This document shows positions 1 through 9,851 of a stretch of 64,000 nucleotides of DNA, one piece after another. The stretch is taken from the NCBI RefSeq assembly GCF_014650895.1, contig NZ_BMVV01000009.1:65102-129101 (forward strand). Reading direction: 5' to 3'. A model generated the notes under the pieces. It worked only from the letters and a program-made list of their open reading frames with translations. It had not been told where the DNA came from and searched no databases. The stretch's first letter is position 1; each line of letters starts with the position of its first letter. This stretch comes from Streptomyces omiyaensis (GTDB lineage: Bacteria; Actinomycetota; Actinomycetes; Streptomycetales; Streptomycetaceae). The position numbers and the translations under genes are program-made.

Positions 1-1025
1 GGAGGCCTGCGCGGATCGGAGGTCCGGGGGAGGGGGGAAGGTGCACCTCCCGCCCCCATCCCCGCCACCGCGTCGGCCACCGCGTCGGCCACCTCCCGTC
101 CCCCCGCCCGTCGCCGCAGCGGCGCGATGACGCGTACGCCGGGCACCGTGGCCGCCACGAGGTCGCTCAGGACGCCGCGCGGACCGCACTCCACGAACAC
201 GTCCACGCCGTCCGCGTGCACGCCGCGCACCGCCTCCGTGAACCGCGTGGGCCGTACGAGGTGGGCCGCGACCAGGTCGGCCACCGCGTCCTCGTCGTCC
301 AGGCGCCGTCCCAGGATCGCCGAGTGCAGGGCGTGCCGCGCGGGGCCGGTGCGCAGCGCGGCGGCCCGTCCGGCGAAGTCCCCGGCGACCGGGGCGAGCA
401 TCCGGTGGTGGAAGGCGTACGGAACCCTGAGCCGGGTGGCGCCGATGCCGAGCATCGCGGCCGCGCCGCGGACCCGCTCCAGCGGTTCCGCGGGACCCGA
501 CACCACGCACTGGCGGGGGCTGTTGTCGGCGGCGAGGGTCACCTCCCACTCGCCCAGGCCGTCCAGGAGCGCGGCGGCGCGGGTCGCGGACACGTCCAGC
601 GCCACCATCCCGCCGTCCGCCGGAGGGCACGCGGCGAAGGCGTCGTCGCGGGCGGCGACCAGGGCCATGCCCTCCTCCGGGCCGAACACGCCGGCGGCGG
701 TGAGGGCCACCAGTTCGCCGAAGCTGTGTCCGACCAGGACGCTGGGCCGCAGTCCGTGGCGCTCGGTCAGGACGCGGAAGAGGGCGGTCCCGGCGGCGAA
801 CAGCGCCGCGTGCAGGTCGGCGGGGGACGTGGTCACGAGCTCGGCCAGGGACGGGGCCCGCTCGTCCAGCAGGAGCCGGGAGGGAGCGGTCCGGCCCACC
901 CGGACCGCCGCCGCGTCCAGCACCTCCAGCGTCTCGCGCACGAGCGGTTCGTCGTCGGCCAGTGGGGCGAGGGCCCCGGGGAAGTAGGCACCCTGTCCGG
1001 GGAACAGGACGGCGCAGTCCGTCAC
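1..1025 (-). CDS. Malonyl-CoA:ACP acyltransferase-like protein (3' end outside window)
   Basis: Leftward reading frame open to the window edge, about 341 residues visible. It opens with the acyltransferase signature LFPGQG and has the nucleophile motif GHSFGE about 105 residues in, then NSPRQCVVSG, AFHHRMLAP and VECGPRGVL, all in the order of the FabD/AT fold. It should move malonyl or a related acyl group from CoA to an acyl carrier protein. The GTG start at 1025 has GGAGGAG just upstream; an ATG at 1060 reads only 12 codons before stopping. After the AT fold the chain continues as an Ala/Val/Gly-rich linker with an ADAVADAV repeat and is still open, so a second domain may follow. The accessory neighbours suggest a trans-acting AT of a polyketide locus rather than the housekeeping fabD, but that is inference. 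Confidence 0.85.
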   Translation of the reverse strand, partial: MTDCAVLFPGQGAYFPGALAPLADDEPLVRETLEVLDAAAVRVGRTAPSRLLLDERAPSLAELVTTSPADLHAALFAAGTALFRVLTERHGLRPSVLVGHSFGELVALTAAGVFGPEEGMALVAARDDAFAACPPADGGMVALDVSATRAAALLDGLGEWEVTLAADNSPRQCVVSGPAEPLERVRGAAAMLGIGATRLRVPYAFHHRMLAPVAGDFAGRAAALRTGPARHALHSAILGRRLDDEDAVADLVAAHLVRPTRFTEAVRGVHADGVDVFVECGPRGVLSDLVAATVPGVRVIAPLRRRAGGREVADAVADAVAGMGAGGAPSPLPRTSDPRRP

Positions 1026-1159
1026 GGCAACTCCTCCATGGCGCACGGGTCAAGGGGCATGGGAGAGAAAGGGACGAAAGCCCTTGCCGGAAAATGCTCC
1101 CGTCACCTCATATGCCGTGTCACCACCCACACTGATGACCGTGGGCACGTCCGTCCGAA

Positions 1160-2143
1160 TCAGGTGCGGCGCTCGGCGATGTTCGCCCGCTTGTACGTGC
1201 GCATGAGGACGGCCGTCTCCGTCGCCGTCACCCCGTCCAGGCCGGAGAACACGCGCGTGGTGAAGGCGTGCAGGTCGACGGTGTCGCGGTGGCTGGAGTA
1301 GCCGAGGATGTTGGTGGCGCCGGTGGTGAGGACGAGGTGCCGGATCGCGGGCTCCGCCGCGAGCAGCCGGATCGCCGCCTCCAGCCGGCTCGGCGTGACC
1401 GCGAGCCGGAAGCGGGCCTCCAGCGGGTAGCCCAGCACGGCGGGGTCGGCGTGCAGCCTGAGGTGCAGGACGTGGGAGGCCATCAGCCGGGCGAGCCGGC
1501 GGCGGGCCGTCGTCTCGCCGACCTGGAGCCGGTGCGCCAGGCGCGCGGTGGACATCCGGGCGTCCGTGGCGAGCAGGGCGACGAGCCTGCGGTCCAGGTC
1601 GTCCACCGCCGGGGCGGCGGGCAGCGGCGTGCCCTCCCGCACCCTGCGGCGCACCTCGGTCGGCAGGTCGTCGTACGGGGCCCAGTCGCTCGCCGTCAGC
1701 AGCAGCCGGAGGACGACCTGGGAACGGACGTCGACCACCCCGTCGAGACGGCCGATGGCGGAGTCGATCAGGGTGAGCAGGGCGTCGTGGTCCGGAGTCG
1801 TGTACTCGGCGTAGACCTCCAGGTCGCCGGTGGCGACCTCGACGGAGCGGGCGTCCGCGCGGCGGGCCAGCGCGAGCGCGGTCTCGTGGACGCGGCCGGG
1901 GGCGCACCGTACGGCGACCTCGGCGGTCACCCCCTCGCCGAGGTACTCCGGGGTGAGGGCCGCGGTGAAGCGGACCCGGCCGGTGGCGGTCAGCCGTTCG
2001 AGCCGCCGGGCGACGGTCCGCTCGTGCACCCCCGCCGTGGCGCCGATCTCGGCGAAGGGCGCGCGCGGATTGCGGTGCAGGGCGCGGAGGACGGTGTGGT
2101 CGACGGCGTCCAGGACCGGCAGGGGACCGTTCGGGTCGCTCAT
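1160..2143 (-). CDS. Lrp/AsnC-family regulator with two HTH modules
   Basis: 327 residues, about twice the usual Lrp length. Residues about 10-60 (VDHTVLRALHRNPRAPFAEI) and about 170-225 (DDLDRRLVALLATDARMS) each form an AsnC-type winged helix, and each is followed by a RAM-like ligand-binding half. Duplicated Lrp proteins of this length are common in Streptomyces accessory regions. It lies 134 bp upstream of the acyltransferase on the same strand and diverges from the MFS exporter, so it may control either unit. The spacer towards the acyltransferase (1026-1159) is locally AT-rich and probably holds that gene's promoter. The effector cannot be read from sequence. Confidence 0.88.
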   Translation of the reverse strand: MSDPNGPLPVLDAVDHTVLRALHRNPRAPFAEIGATAGVHERTVARRLERLTATGRVRFTAALTPEYLGEGVTAEVAVRCAPGRVHETALALARRADARSVEVATGDLEVYAEYTTPDHDALLTLIDSAIGRLDGVVDVRSQVVLRLLLTASDWAPYDDLPTEVRRRVREGTPLPAAPAVDDLDRRLVALLATDARMSTARLAHRLQVGETTARRRLARLMASHVLHLRLHADPAVLGYPLEARFRLAVTPSRLEAAIRLLAAEPAIRHLVLTTGATNILGYSSHRDTVDLHAFTTRVFSGLDGVTATETAVLMRTYKRANIAERRT

Positions 2144-2206
2144 GTGTCCGCTCCGCTCCGGGGAAGGCCCGCCGCCATGGCCCCGCCGACCGGCGGCCGA
2201 CCGTCG

Positions 2207-2262
<56 letters not shown>

Positions 2263-2464
2263 GGGTCCGCCGTACCGTACGGCCCCTCGCCAACCCGGTC
2301 CATCCTCCGCCGGATCTGCGCCCGTGAAGACGTCCTGATGCCAGTTTCCACCGAAGACCCTCCCCCAGGTGTCTTCTTCCCCCGATCCTGCCCCCGACTC
2401 TTGTCGTGCTCCACCCGCGTTCGCGACATTGTGATGCGGATCGCGCCGGGTGACCGATCGTCCC

Positions 2465-2499
2465 GCAGCCGCAGCCGCAGCCGCAGCCGCAGCCGCAGC
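2465..2499. repeat. Tandem hexamer repeat GCAGCC
   Basis: Five full GCAGCC copies and a partial sixth, about 110 bp upstream of the exporter start. With the heptamer array these fill much of the 469-bp gene-free spacer 2144-2612. No other feature was recognised in that spacer. Confidence 0.9.
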
Positions 2500-2612
2500 G
2501 GGGGTCGACGCCGCGGACGGCGTCAGGCCGCACCCCGCCGTGCGGCCGCGCACCCGCCGCTGTCCTCCCTCCCTGCCAGCCCGCGAGGGCCCGCACCGAA
2601 CAGGTGGTACGT

Positions 2613-4058
2613 ATGACGGACACCGCTGCACCCCCGGCCGCCCGAAGAGCCGCACCGCGCCCCACGCCGGCGGCCGCCGTGCTCGCCTCGGTGATCCTGG
2701 TCGAGCTCTCCAGCGGCATCACGCAGGGCTTCCTCTCCCCGGTCCTGCGCAGTCTCACGGACACCCTCGGCGTCTCCGCCGCGGACCTGAACTGGATCAG
2801 CATCGCCAACCTGCTCGCCAGCGTCGCCTTCACCCCCGTGCTCTCCCGCATGGGCGACCTGCACGGCCACCGGCGCGTGCTGCGCTGGAACCTCGCCATC
2901 GTGCTGCTCGGCTCGCTCCTGGTCGGCGTCGCCCGCGACTTCCCGACGCTGCTCGCCGGACAGATCCTCCAGGGCGCCTTCGCCGGCTTCTTCCCGCTCC
3001 TCGTCGGCATCCTCCGCAACCGTTCGGGCGGCGACGCCGAGAGCCGCCGGGGCATCAGCGTGATGGTCGCCGCCCTGGTCGGCGGGCTCGCGCTCGGACT
3101 GGTCGCCAGCGGCCTGGTGGCCCGCTCGGTGGACAGCCCGACGGCCGCGCTGTGGGTGCCCGCCGTCGCGACCTCCCTGGCGCTCGCCTTCGGCTGGCGC
3201 TTCCTGCCGGAGTCGGACCACCGGCCCGGCGGCTCCATCGACTGGGCCGGGGGCGTCCTGCTCTGCGCCGGGCTCGTCGCCGTCATGCTCGGCCTCGGCC
3301 TCGGCGGAACCCCCGGCTGGGAGTGGGACTCCCCGCGCACCCTCGGCTGTCTGATCGGCGGCACGGCCGTCACGGTCGCCTGGGTGCTGGTGGAGCTGCG
3401 CACCGCCGAACCGATGATCGACGTCCGGATGTTCCGCCGCCGGAACGTCGCCGTGGTCTCGCTCACCACCCTGACCTTCACCTTCTGCATGCTGGGGCTC
3501 CAGGTCGCCAACCCCGTCTTCCTCGGCACCGGCACCGCCCGGGACGGTTACGGCCCCGGTCTCGACCCCTTCGCCATCGCCCTGGCCATGCTCCCCAACC
3601 TCCTGGCGCTCGCGCTCGCCGCGCTCGTCGCCCCCGCCGTCGCCCGCCTCCTGTCCGACCGGCTCACGCTGGTCTGCGGCTCCCTCCTCATGGCCGGCGG
3701 GTACGTGCTCTCCGCCGCCTTCCACACCCACCTCGCCGCCTTCCTGGCGGGTACGGCGGTGGCCGGACTCGGCACCGGGTTCATGCAGCACTCGACCCGC
3801 ACCCTCGCCGTCGAGTCCGTGCCGCACGACCGCACCGCCGTCGGCTCCGGCATCAACGAACTGCTCATCAACGTCGGCGGTTCCGTCGGCGCGGCCGTCG
3901 TCCTCACCGTCTTCGCCGGCCACACCGCCGCCGGCCGGACGCTCCCCGACCTCGGCGCCTACACCACCTCCTGGACCCTGTGCGCGGTCGTCTCCGTCGC
4001 GGGGGCCGCCGTCGCCCTGCTCTACCGCACCCCGAAGCCCGCCGAGGAGCACGCATGA
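2613..4058 (+). CDS. MFS drug-type exporter (DHA2-like)
   Basis: 481 residues with about fourteen hydrophobic segments. The loop after the second segment carries the MFS motif GDLHGHRR, and the N-terminal half begins VILVELSSGITQGFLSPVL. The length and helix count fit the 14-TM DHA2 family of proton-driven efflux pumps. The ATG at 2613 is preceded by AGGTGG; a GTG nine bases earlier is possible but has worse spacing. The stop overlaps the next start as ATGA, so exporter and amidohydrolase are one transcription unit. Export of a pathway product is the likely role; the substrate is unknown. Confidence 0.9.
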   Translation: MTDTAAPPAARRAAPRPTPAAAVLASVILVELSSGITQGFLSPVLRSLTDTLGVSAADLNWISIANLLASVAFTPVLSRMGDLHGHRRVLRWNLAIVLLGSLLVGVARDFPTLLAGQILQGAFAGFFPLLVGILRNRSGGDAESRRGISVMVAALVGGLALGLVASGLVARSVDSPTAALWVPAVATSLALAFGWRFLPESDHRPGGSIDWAGGVLLCAGLVAVMLGLGLGGTPGWEWDSPRTLGCLIGGTAVTVAWVLVELRTAEPMIDVRMFRRRNVAVVSLTTLTFTFCMLGLQVANPVFLGTGTARDGYGPGLDPFAIALAMLPNLLALALAALVAPAVARLLSDRLTLVCGSLLMAGGYVLSAAFHTHLAAFLAGTAVAGLGTGFMQHSTRTLAVESVPHDRTAVGSGINELLINVGGSVGAAVVLTVFAGHTAAGRTLPDLGAYTTSWTLCAVVSVAGAAVALLYRTPKPAEEHA

Positions 4059-5233
4059 CCCCCACCGCGCTGCGCGAGCGCACCCGCGCCACCCTGGCCG
4101 GCCGCCGCGACGACCTGATCGGCCTCAGCCACGCCCTGCACGCCGACCCCGAGCTCGCCTACGAGGAGCACCGGGCGGCCCGCCGGATCACCGACCTCGT
4201 CGAGGCCGCCGGCTTCGCGACCGAGCGCGGCGCCTACGGCCTGCCGACCGCCTTCCGGGCCACCGCCGGCAGCGGCGACCTCGTCATCGGCATCTGCGCC
4301 GAGTACGACGCCCTGCCCGGCATCGGCCACGCCTGCGGCCACAACGTCAACGGGGCCGCCGCGGTCGCCGCCGCCCTCGCCCTCGCGCCGTACGCCGACG
4401 ACCTCGGCATCACCGTCGCCCTCCTCGGCACCCCCGCCGAGGAGTCCGGCGGCGGCAAGGTCGACATGCTGCGCGCCGGCGCCTTCGACGACGTGGCCGC
4501 CGCGATGATGGTGCACGCCGCCCCGCAGGACGCCGTCGGCATGACCTCCCAGGCCATCAGCAGCTGGAAGGTGCGCTACGACGGCGTGGCCGCGCACGCG
4601 GCGGCCATGCCCGAACGGGGCACCAACGCCGCCGACGCCATGATGATCGCCCAGGTCGCCATCGCCGCCTACCGGCAGCAGCTGCCCCCCGGCGGCGTCG
4701 TCTCCGGGATCGTCACCCGGGGCGGCGAGGCCGCCAACGTCATCCCGGCGCTCACCACCGCCGACTACGACTGCCGCGCCGGCACCATGGAGGAGCTGCG
4801 CGCCCTCCGGTCCCGGGTCCGCGCGTGCTTCGAGGCGGGCGCGCTGGCCACCGGCGCCGAACTCACCCTGGAACCCGTCGGCAACGACTACGCCGACCTC
4901 CGCCAGGACCTCGCCCTCGCCCGCTCCTACCTGGACGCCGCCCGCGCCCTCGGCCGCGACGTCCGGGACATCGACCCCGCCCTGCGCGGCGGTTCGACCG
5001 ACATGGGCAACGTCTCGCACCTCGTCCCGACCATCCACCCCATGATCGGCTACGACTGCGGCGACGCGATCATGCACAATCCCGAGTTCACCCGCTACGG
5101 CACCACCCCGGGAGCCGATCGGGCGGTCCTGGACGGAGGCCTGGCGATGGCCTGGACGGTCCTGGACCTCGCCACGGACGACACCCACCGCGCGTCCCTC
5201 GCCCGCCGCCTGGAGGAGCGCACGCGCGCGTAG
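4055..5233 (+). CDS. M20-family metallo-amidohydrolase
   Basis: 392 residues. The N-terminal metal site reads EYDALPGIGHACGHN, followed by the paired acidic motif GTPAEESGGG and by HAAP and GGSTDMGNVSHL further on. This is the layout of the AbgB/aminoacylase branch of M20, which removes acyl groups from amino acids or splits amides. An insertion (the lid or dimerisation domain) lies at about residues 165-280. It is translationally coupled to the exporter, so it may trim or activate the exported compound, or inactivate a related amide. No signal peptide, so cytoplasmic. Confidence 0.88.
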   Translation: MTPTALRERTRATLAGRRDDLIGLSHALHADPELAYEEHRAARRITDLVEAAGFATERGAYGLPTAFRATAGSGDLVIGICAEYDALPGIGHACGHNVNGAAAVAAALALAPYADDLGITVALLGTPAEESGGGKVDMLRAGAFDDVAAAMMVHAAPQDAVGMTSQAISSWKVRYDGVAAHAAAMPERGTNAADAMMIAQVAIAAYRQQLPPGGVVSGIVTRGGEAANVIPALTTADYDCRAGTMEELRALRSRVRACFEAGALATGAELTLEPVGNDYADLRQDLALARSYLDAARALGRDVRDIDPALRGGSTDMGNVSHLVPTIHPMIGYDCGDAIMHNPEFTRYGTTPGADRAVLDGGLAMAWTVLDLATDDTHRASLARRLEERTRA

Positions 5234-5295
5234 CGGACGTCTCCCTTCCCCCGCCCGGCCTTCGAACGCCCGGGCGGGGCCGCTACCTTGGGGGG

Positions 5296-5736
5296 ATGCA
5301 GCCCCGGCAGAACCACCCCGCCCCCGCCGCCACGACGCCCCCGGCGCCCCGCGGGCGCACGGCCGCCGTCGCCGTCCCCCTCCTCCTGGGACTGGTCCTC
5401 GGGGCCGGGGGAGTGGGCGCCGCCTGGGCCCTGACGTCCGGCTCCGGCACCCCGGCCGCGGGCACCCCCGCCGCCGACGCGCGCGCGGCGTGCCGGGCGC
5501 TCGAAGGCTTCGACGAGGCGAAGTACGTCGACCGGGGCCCGGCGGGCGAGACCGCGGTCAACCGCTACGCGGCCGCCGGGACGCTCTCCGCGGCGGCGGC
5601 GGCCGGCGACCCGGCGTACAAGGAGCTCGCGGAGACGATCCGCCGCTCGCAGGACCGTCACCAGCAGGTGTTCGACTTCGACGCGACGGTCAGGAAGGAC
5701 CTGGCCCGGGCCCGCGCGCTCTGCGCCGACCTGTGA
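5296..5736 (+). CDS. Small membrane-anchored or exported protein, function unknown
   Basis: 146 residues: a Pro/Ala-rich N-terminus, one hydrophobic segment (VAVPLLLGLVLGAGGVGAAW) at about 24-45, then an extracytoplasmic domain with two cysteines (about 62 and near the C-terminus) that could pair. The run TACCTT seven bases before the ATG looks like a -10 box for near-leaderless transcription, and six Gs before the ATG could also act as a ribosome site. Codon use is normal. I do not recognise the family. Confidence 0.75.
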   Translation: MQPRQNHPAPAATTPPAPRGRTAAVAVPLLLGLVLGAGGVGAAWALTSGSGTPAAGTPAADARAACRALEGFDEAKYVDRGPAGETAVNRYAAAGTLSAAAAAGDPAYKELAETIRRSQDRHQQVFDFDATVRKDLARARALCADL

Positions 5737-6028
5737 CCCGCCCCGCCGCGCCCCCGGTGGCCGCGCGCGGGCGCCCGGTTCGTCGCGGCCGGTGACGCCG
5801 GCCGGCGGCCGCGCGCGGCGGGCCCCGCCCGCACCGCCGAGGGCGCCCGCACCGCCCCGACCGGACGGCCGCCCCGATCGGACGGTCTTGCGGATGTTCG
5901 CCCGTGGGAGTGGAGTCGCGCGGGCACCGTGCCTCGCGGACCGCTCCCGCGTTCATCCCGACGGAAAGATCGTTTCGAGCGGGGAGACGCGCCGTGCCGC
6001 GACCCGGCGGAGAAGACGGGAACCGCGG

Positions 6029-7792
6029 ATGAGCCTGGACCAGGACACCCGGCCCCGGACACCGTCCACCACCACCCGTACCGCCCGCGCGGTGGCCGCC
6101 GAGCTGCTCCGGCGCACCGTCGGCGCCCCGCCCGGCGACCGGACCGGCCGGCCCCGCTGGACCGTCCTGGAAGCCGGCCCGGTCGGCATCGACGCGGGCG
6201 ACGAGCGCGCCGCGCAGGCCGCGTGCGGCGTCATGCACGTGCACGGCCGGGCCACCGGCACCCCCGCCCCCCTGACCGCCGCGTACGTCTCCGCGGTCAC
6301 CGGCGTGCTCGCCGCCCAGGGGGCCACCGCCTCCCTCCTCGCCCGCGCCCGGGGCGGCCCGGCACCGCACACCGTGACCTCCCTCGCCCAGGGGGCGCTC
6401 CTGACGGTCACCCAGTACCTCGCCGCCGCCACCGTCGCCGACGGCGACCCGGCTCCCCCCGGCGCCGTCACCGGGCTCGCGACCCTCGTCACCGCCGACG
6501 CCGCGCGCGTCGAGATCGAGACCCTCGACCCCACCGCCTGGGCCGGGTTCTGGCGCCGATTAGGAGTGCCCGCCCGCACGGCGGGACGCGGCTGGCTCCC
6601 CTTCCAGAGCCGCTTCGGCACGGCCGTCTGTCCCCTGCCGCCGGAACTCCGCGCCGCCGTCCTCGCCCACCCCCTGGAAGCGGTACGGCGTGCGGGCGAC
6701 GCGCACGGCGTCTCGGTCGCCGTGGTCGGCGGGACGACCGCCGCGCCCGCCCTCGCCCCCTGGACCGTCGTGCCGGGCCCCGTCGCCCTCCCGGACCCCC
6801 ACCCCCCGGCCGCGCCCGCGTCCGCCCCCACCGCGCAGCCCCTCGCCGGCCTCCGCGTCGTCGAATCGGCCCGCCGCGTCCAGGGCCCCATGGCCGGGCA
6901 CGTCCTGCGCATGCTCGGCGCCGACGTCGTCCGCGTCGAACCGCCCGGCGGCGACCCGATGCGCGACCTGCCCCCGGTCGCCGCGGGCTGCTCGGTGCGC
7001 TTCTCGGCGCTCAACCACGGCAAGTCCGTCGTCGAGGCCGACCTCACCACCCGCCGGGGGCGCGACGCCGTCGTCGCGCTCGCCGCCCGCGCCGACGTCT
7101 TCCTCCACAACTGGGCCCCCGGCAAGGCCCGCGACCTCCGGCTGGACGCCGACGCGCTGCACGCCGTCAACCCCCGCCTGGTGTACGCCTCCGCCTCCGG
7201 CTTCGGCACCGCGCTCGGCCCCCGCCCCCCGATCGGCACCGACTACCTGGCCCAGGTGCACGGAGGGCTCGCCGCCGCGCTGCGCCCCGAGGGGGAGGGG
7301 CCGGCCCCCTCCCTGATGACCGTCACCGACGTCCTGGGCGGCCTGGTCCTGGCCCAGGCCGCCCTCGCCGGCCTCCTCACCCGCGAGCGGACCCGCCGGG
7401 GCTGCCGCGTCAGGTCGTCGTTGCTCTCCGCGGCGGCCCTGGTCCCCCGCGCCGACCGGCGCGTCCGGCTCTCCCCGCTGGACCGCCCGCTGCCCACCGC
7501 CGACGGACTGCTGTACCTGGGCGCCGAGGCGCGCCTCCACCCCGGCGCGCTGGCCCGCGCCGTCGGGGCCGCCGGCGCCGACGCGGTCGGCGCCCGGCTG
7601 AGAAGCCGCCCCACGGACGCCTGGCTCACCGTCCTGCGCGAGGCCGGACTTCCCTCCGTGGCCGTCCGCACCGACCTGGCCGCCCTCGCCGCGGACCCGG
7701 CCTTCGCCCGGTCCGTGCTCCGCGCGGACGAGCACCTCCCGTACGCGAGACCCGCGGCGCCCTGGACGTTCACGGACCCCCTCTCCGGCTGA
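6029..7792 (+). CDS. Family III (CaiB/BaiF-type) CoA-transferase, two-part
   Basis: 587 residues. The C-terminal two-thirds (from PLAGLRVVESARRVQGPMAG, about 270 on) is a clear CaiB/BaiF CoA-transferase with GADVVRVEPPGGD, VFLHNWAPGKARDL and GTDYLAQVHGGLAAAL. The N-terminal about 240 residues resemble a degenerate second copy of the fold, as seen in fused family members. It should move CoA between carboxylic acids. Codon 178 (6560-6562) is TTA, the rare leucine codon that makes translation depend on bldA tRNA in Streptomyces, which fits a secondary-metabolism gene. It lies upstream of an acyl-CoA ligase. ATG at 6029 chosen; spacer 5737-6028 holds no gene. Confidence 0.85.
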   Translation: MSLDQDTRPRTPSTTTRTARAVAAELLRRTVGAPPGDRTGRPRWTVLEAGPVGIDAGDERAAQAACGVMHVHGRATGTPAPLTAAYVSAVTGVLAAQGATASLLARARGGPAPHTVTSLAQGALLTVTQYLAAATVADGDPAPPGAVTGLATLVTADAARVEIETLDPTAWAGFWRRLGVPARTAGRGWLPFQSRFGTAVCPLPPELRAAVLAHPLEAVRRAGDAHGVSVAVVGGTTAAPALAPWTVVPGPVALPDPHPPAAPASAPTAQPLAGLRVVESARRVQGPMAGHVLRMLGADVVRVEPPGGDPMRDLPPVAAGCSVRFSALNHGKSVVEADLTTRRGRDAVVALAARADVFLHNWAPGKARDLRLDADALHAVNPRLVYASASGFGTALGPRPPIGTDYLAQVHGGLAAALRPEGEGPAPSLMTVTDVLGGLVLAQAALAGLLTRERTRRGCRVRSSLLSAAALVPRADRRVRLSPLDRPLPTADGLLYLGAEARLHPGALARAVGAAGADAVGARLRSRPTDAWLTVLREAGLPSVAVRTDLAALAADPAFARSVLRADEHLPYARPAAPWTFTDPLSG

Positions 7793-8018
7793 CGCCGGCG
7801 GGCGGCCGGAAGCGCGGCCCCCCCGATCGGTCCCGCGCCCCGGACGGCGCCGTCCGCGAACCCCGCCACCCCACCGCCGACGCGCGCCGACGCGCCCCCC
7901 CCGCACCCTTCCCGACAGCCCGCGGCCGGAACGGTCCGAGCGGTCCGCGGCGCTCCCGCGCCGGGCCGCCCGCGCGGGCCCGCCCGCTCCCTTCCCCACC
8001 CCGAGGAGACAGGACCCG

Positions 8019-9779
8019 ATGACCCCGACGTACACCGCGCGCGAGGCCCCCTGGCGCTCCCGGAACGGCCTGGACCTGCCCGACCGGGTCCCCCGCGCCG
8101 AGCGCGAGGCCTGGGAGGCCCGGGGCCTCTGCCCGGACGCCGACCTCTTCACCCTCTTCCGGGGACACGCCCTCGCCTCCCCGGGCCGCGAGGCCGTGGT
8201 GGAAGCCCGAGGGGCCCTCACCTACGGGGAGTTGTACGCGGAGGTGCTGCGCATCGCCGCCCTCTTCGCGGAGGCGGGGCTCGGCGCCCGGGACGTGATC
8301 GCGCTCCGCCTGCCCAACGGACGGCTCGCCGTCGCGGCGGAGCTCGCCGTCTACGCCCTCGGCGCGGTCGCCCTGCCCTATCCGCTCGGCGGCGGGGTCC
8401 GCGACACCCGCACGCTGCTGAGCAGGTCCCGGGCCGCCGGCGCCGTCCTCGGCGAACCGGAGGACCTCGAAGCGGCGGCCGGACTGCCCTGGCTCCGGGC
8501 CGTGTTCACGGCATCCCCCGGCGCGGCGCGGGCCGGAGCGCGACGGCTCGACCGTGCCGCGCCCGCCGGTGCCTTCCGTCCGTCCGAGCCTCCCGCCGCC
8601 GCCCGGGCGCCCGCGCGGTTCCTGGTCTCCTCCGGCTCCGAGACCGAGCCGAAGCTCGTCGCCTACAGCCACCAGGCCATGGCCGGCGGCCGGGCCGCCT
8701 ACGTCCGCGCCCTCGCCGGGGCCCAGACCGGGCCGCACCGGTTCCTCGTGCTCGTCCCGCTCGCCTCCTCGTACGGCTCGCTGGGCGTGCCCGTCACGCT
8801 CGCCGCGCTCGGGGGGACCCTGATCGTGCGCGACCGCTTCGACGCCGCGGACGCGCTGCGGGCCCTCGCCGAGCACCGGCCGACGCACGTCTTCGGGGTG
8901 CCGACCATGCTGCGGCGGATGGCCGACCTGCCGCGCCGGCCCGGGGAGGACACCGGCCGGCTGCGGGCCCTCGTCTCCAGCGGCGCGGCGCTGCCCGCCT
9001 CCACGGCGCTCGCCTGCCGGGAGAGGTTCGGGGTGCCGGTCGTCACCGTGTACGGCTCCTCGGACGGCGTCAACTGCCACACCGTCGCACCCTCGGGAGA
9101 CCTCGCCGGCACCCCCGACCCCGCCGTGGTCTCGCTCCGGATCGTCCGGCGTGACGGGACCCCCGCGGACACCGGAGAGCCCGGGGAGATCCAGGCCCGG
9201 GGGCCGATGACCCCCCTCTGCTACGCCGGAGCGCCCGAACTCGACGCCCGCCACCGCACGGCCGACGGCTGGGTCCGCACCGGAGACCTCGGCGCGCTCG
9301 ACGGGGCGGGGCGCCTGCGGGTCCTCGGCCGGATCAAGAACGTCGTGATCCGGGGCGGTCACACGATCAGCCCGGCCGAGGTGGAGCAGGAGCTGGGCAC
9401 CGACCCCCGGATCGCCGAGGCGGTGTGCGTCCCGGTGCCGGACGAGGAGTTCGGGGAGCGGCTGTGCGCGTGCGTGCGCCCCGCGCCCGGCGTCCCCGCG
9501 CCGGCCCTGGCCGCCGTGACCGCGCACCTGGCCGCCCGCGGTCTGGAGCGCCGCAAGTTCCCCGAGTACCTCGTGGTGCTCGACCGGATGCCGCTGCGGC
9601 CCACCGGCAAGGTCTGCCGGCGCACCGTCACCTCCCGGGCCCTGGCCGCCCTGGGCGCCGACGCGCGGCCCGGGGCCACGGCCCACGTGAACCCTCCGGC
9701 AGGAGATGTCACTCATGCAGGCGAACGTGGCAGGAAATTGCGCGGAGACGCGGATTCGTATGCAATCCTGGAGCAGTAA
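8019..9779 (+). CDS. AMP-dependent acyl-CoA/acyl-ACP ligase (ANL family)
   Basis: 586 residues. Adenylation core motifs are visible in order: VYGSSDG, the hinge region GRIKNVVIRGGHTISP, and the C-terminal lysine motif PTGKV. The P-loop-like segment is LVSSGSETEPKL instead of the usual SGTTG-K, a divergence seen in aryl- and cyclohexanecarboxylate-type ligases. It should activate a carboxylate as an acyl adenylate and load it on CoA or a carrier. It follows the CoA-transferase with a 226-bp gap and a GAGGAGA ribosome site. The last about 30 residues are unlike the family and run into AT-richer DNA, so the annotated end may be read-through of a shifted stop. Confidence 0.87.
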   Translation: MTPTYTAREAPWRSRNGLDLPDRVPRAEREAWEARGLCPDADLFTLFRGHALASPGREAVVEARGALTYGELYAEVLRIAALFAEAGLGARDVIALRLPNGRLAVAAELAVYALGAVALPYPLGGGVRDTRTLLSRSRAAGAVLGEPEDLEAAAGLPWLRAVFTASPGAARAGARRLDRAAPAGAFRPSEPPAAARAPARFLVSSGSETEPKLVAYSHQAMAGGRAAYVRALAGAQTGPHRFLVLVPLASSYGSLGVPVTLAALGGTLIVRDRFDAADALRALAEHRPTHVFGVPTMLRRMADLPRRPGEDTGRLRALVSSGAALPASTALACRERFGVPVVTVYGSSDGVNCHTVAPSGDLAGTPDPAVVSLRIVRRDGTPADTGEPGEIQARGPMTPLCYAGAPELDARHRTADGWVRTGDLGALDGAGRLRVLGRIKNVVIRGGHTISPAEVEQELGTDPRIAEAVCVPVPDEEFGERLCACVRPAPGVPAPALAAVTAHLAARGLERRKFPEYLVVLDRMPLRPTGKVCRRTVTSRALAALGADARPGATAHVNPPAGDVTHAGERGRKLRGDADSYAILEQ

Positions 9780-9851
9780 GCGGAACTTCTGGTTCAACTT
9801 CCTTACGCGGCGGGCGCCTTCGACGGCCCCGCCAGTTGCGGAGCACCTTCC

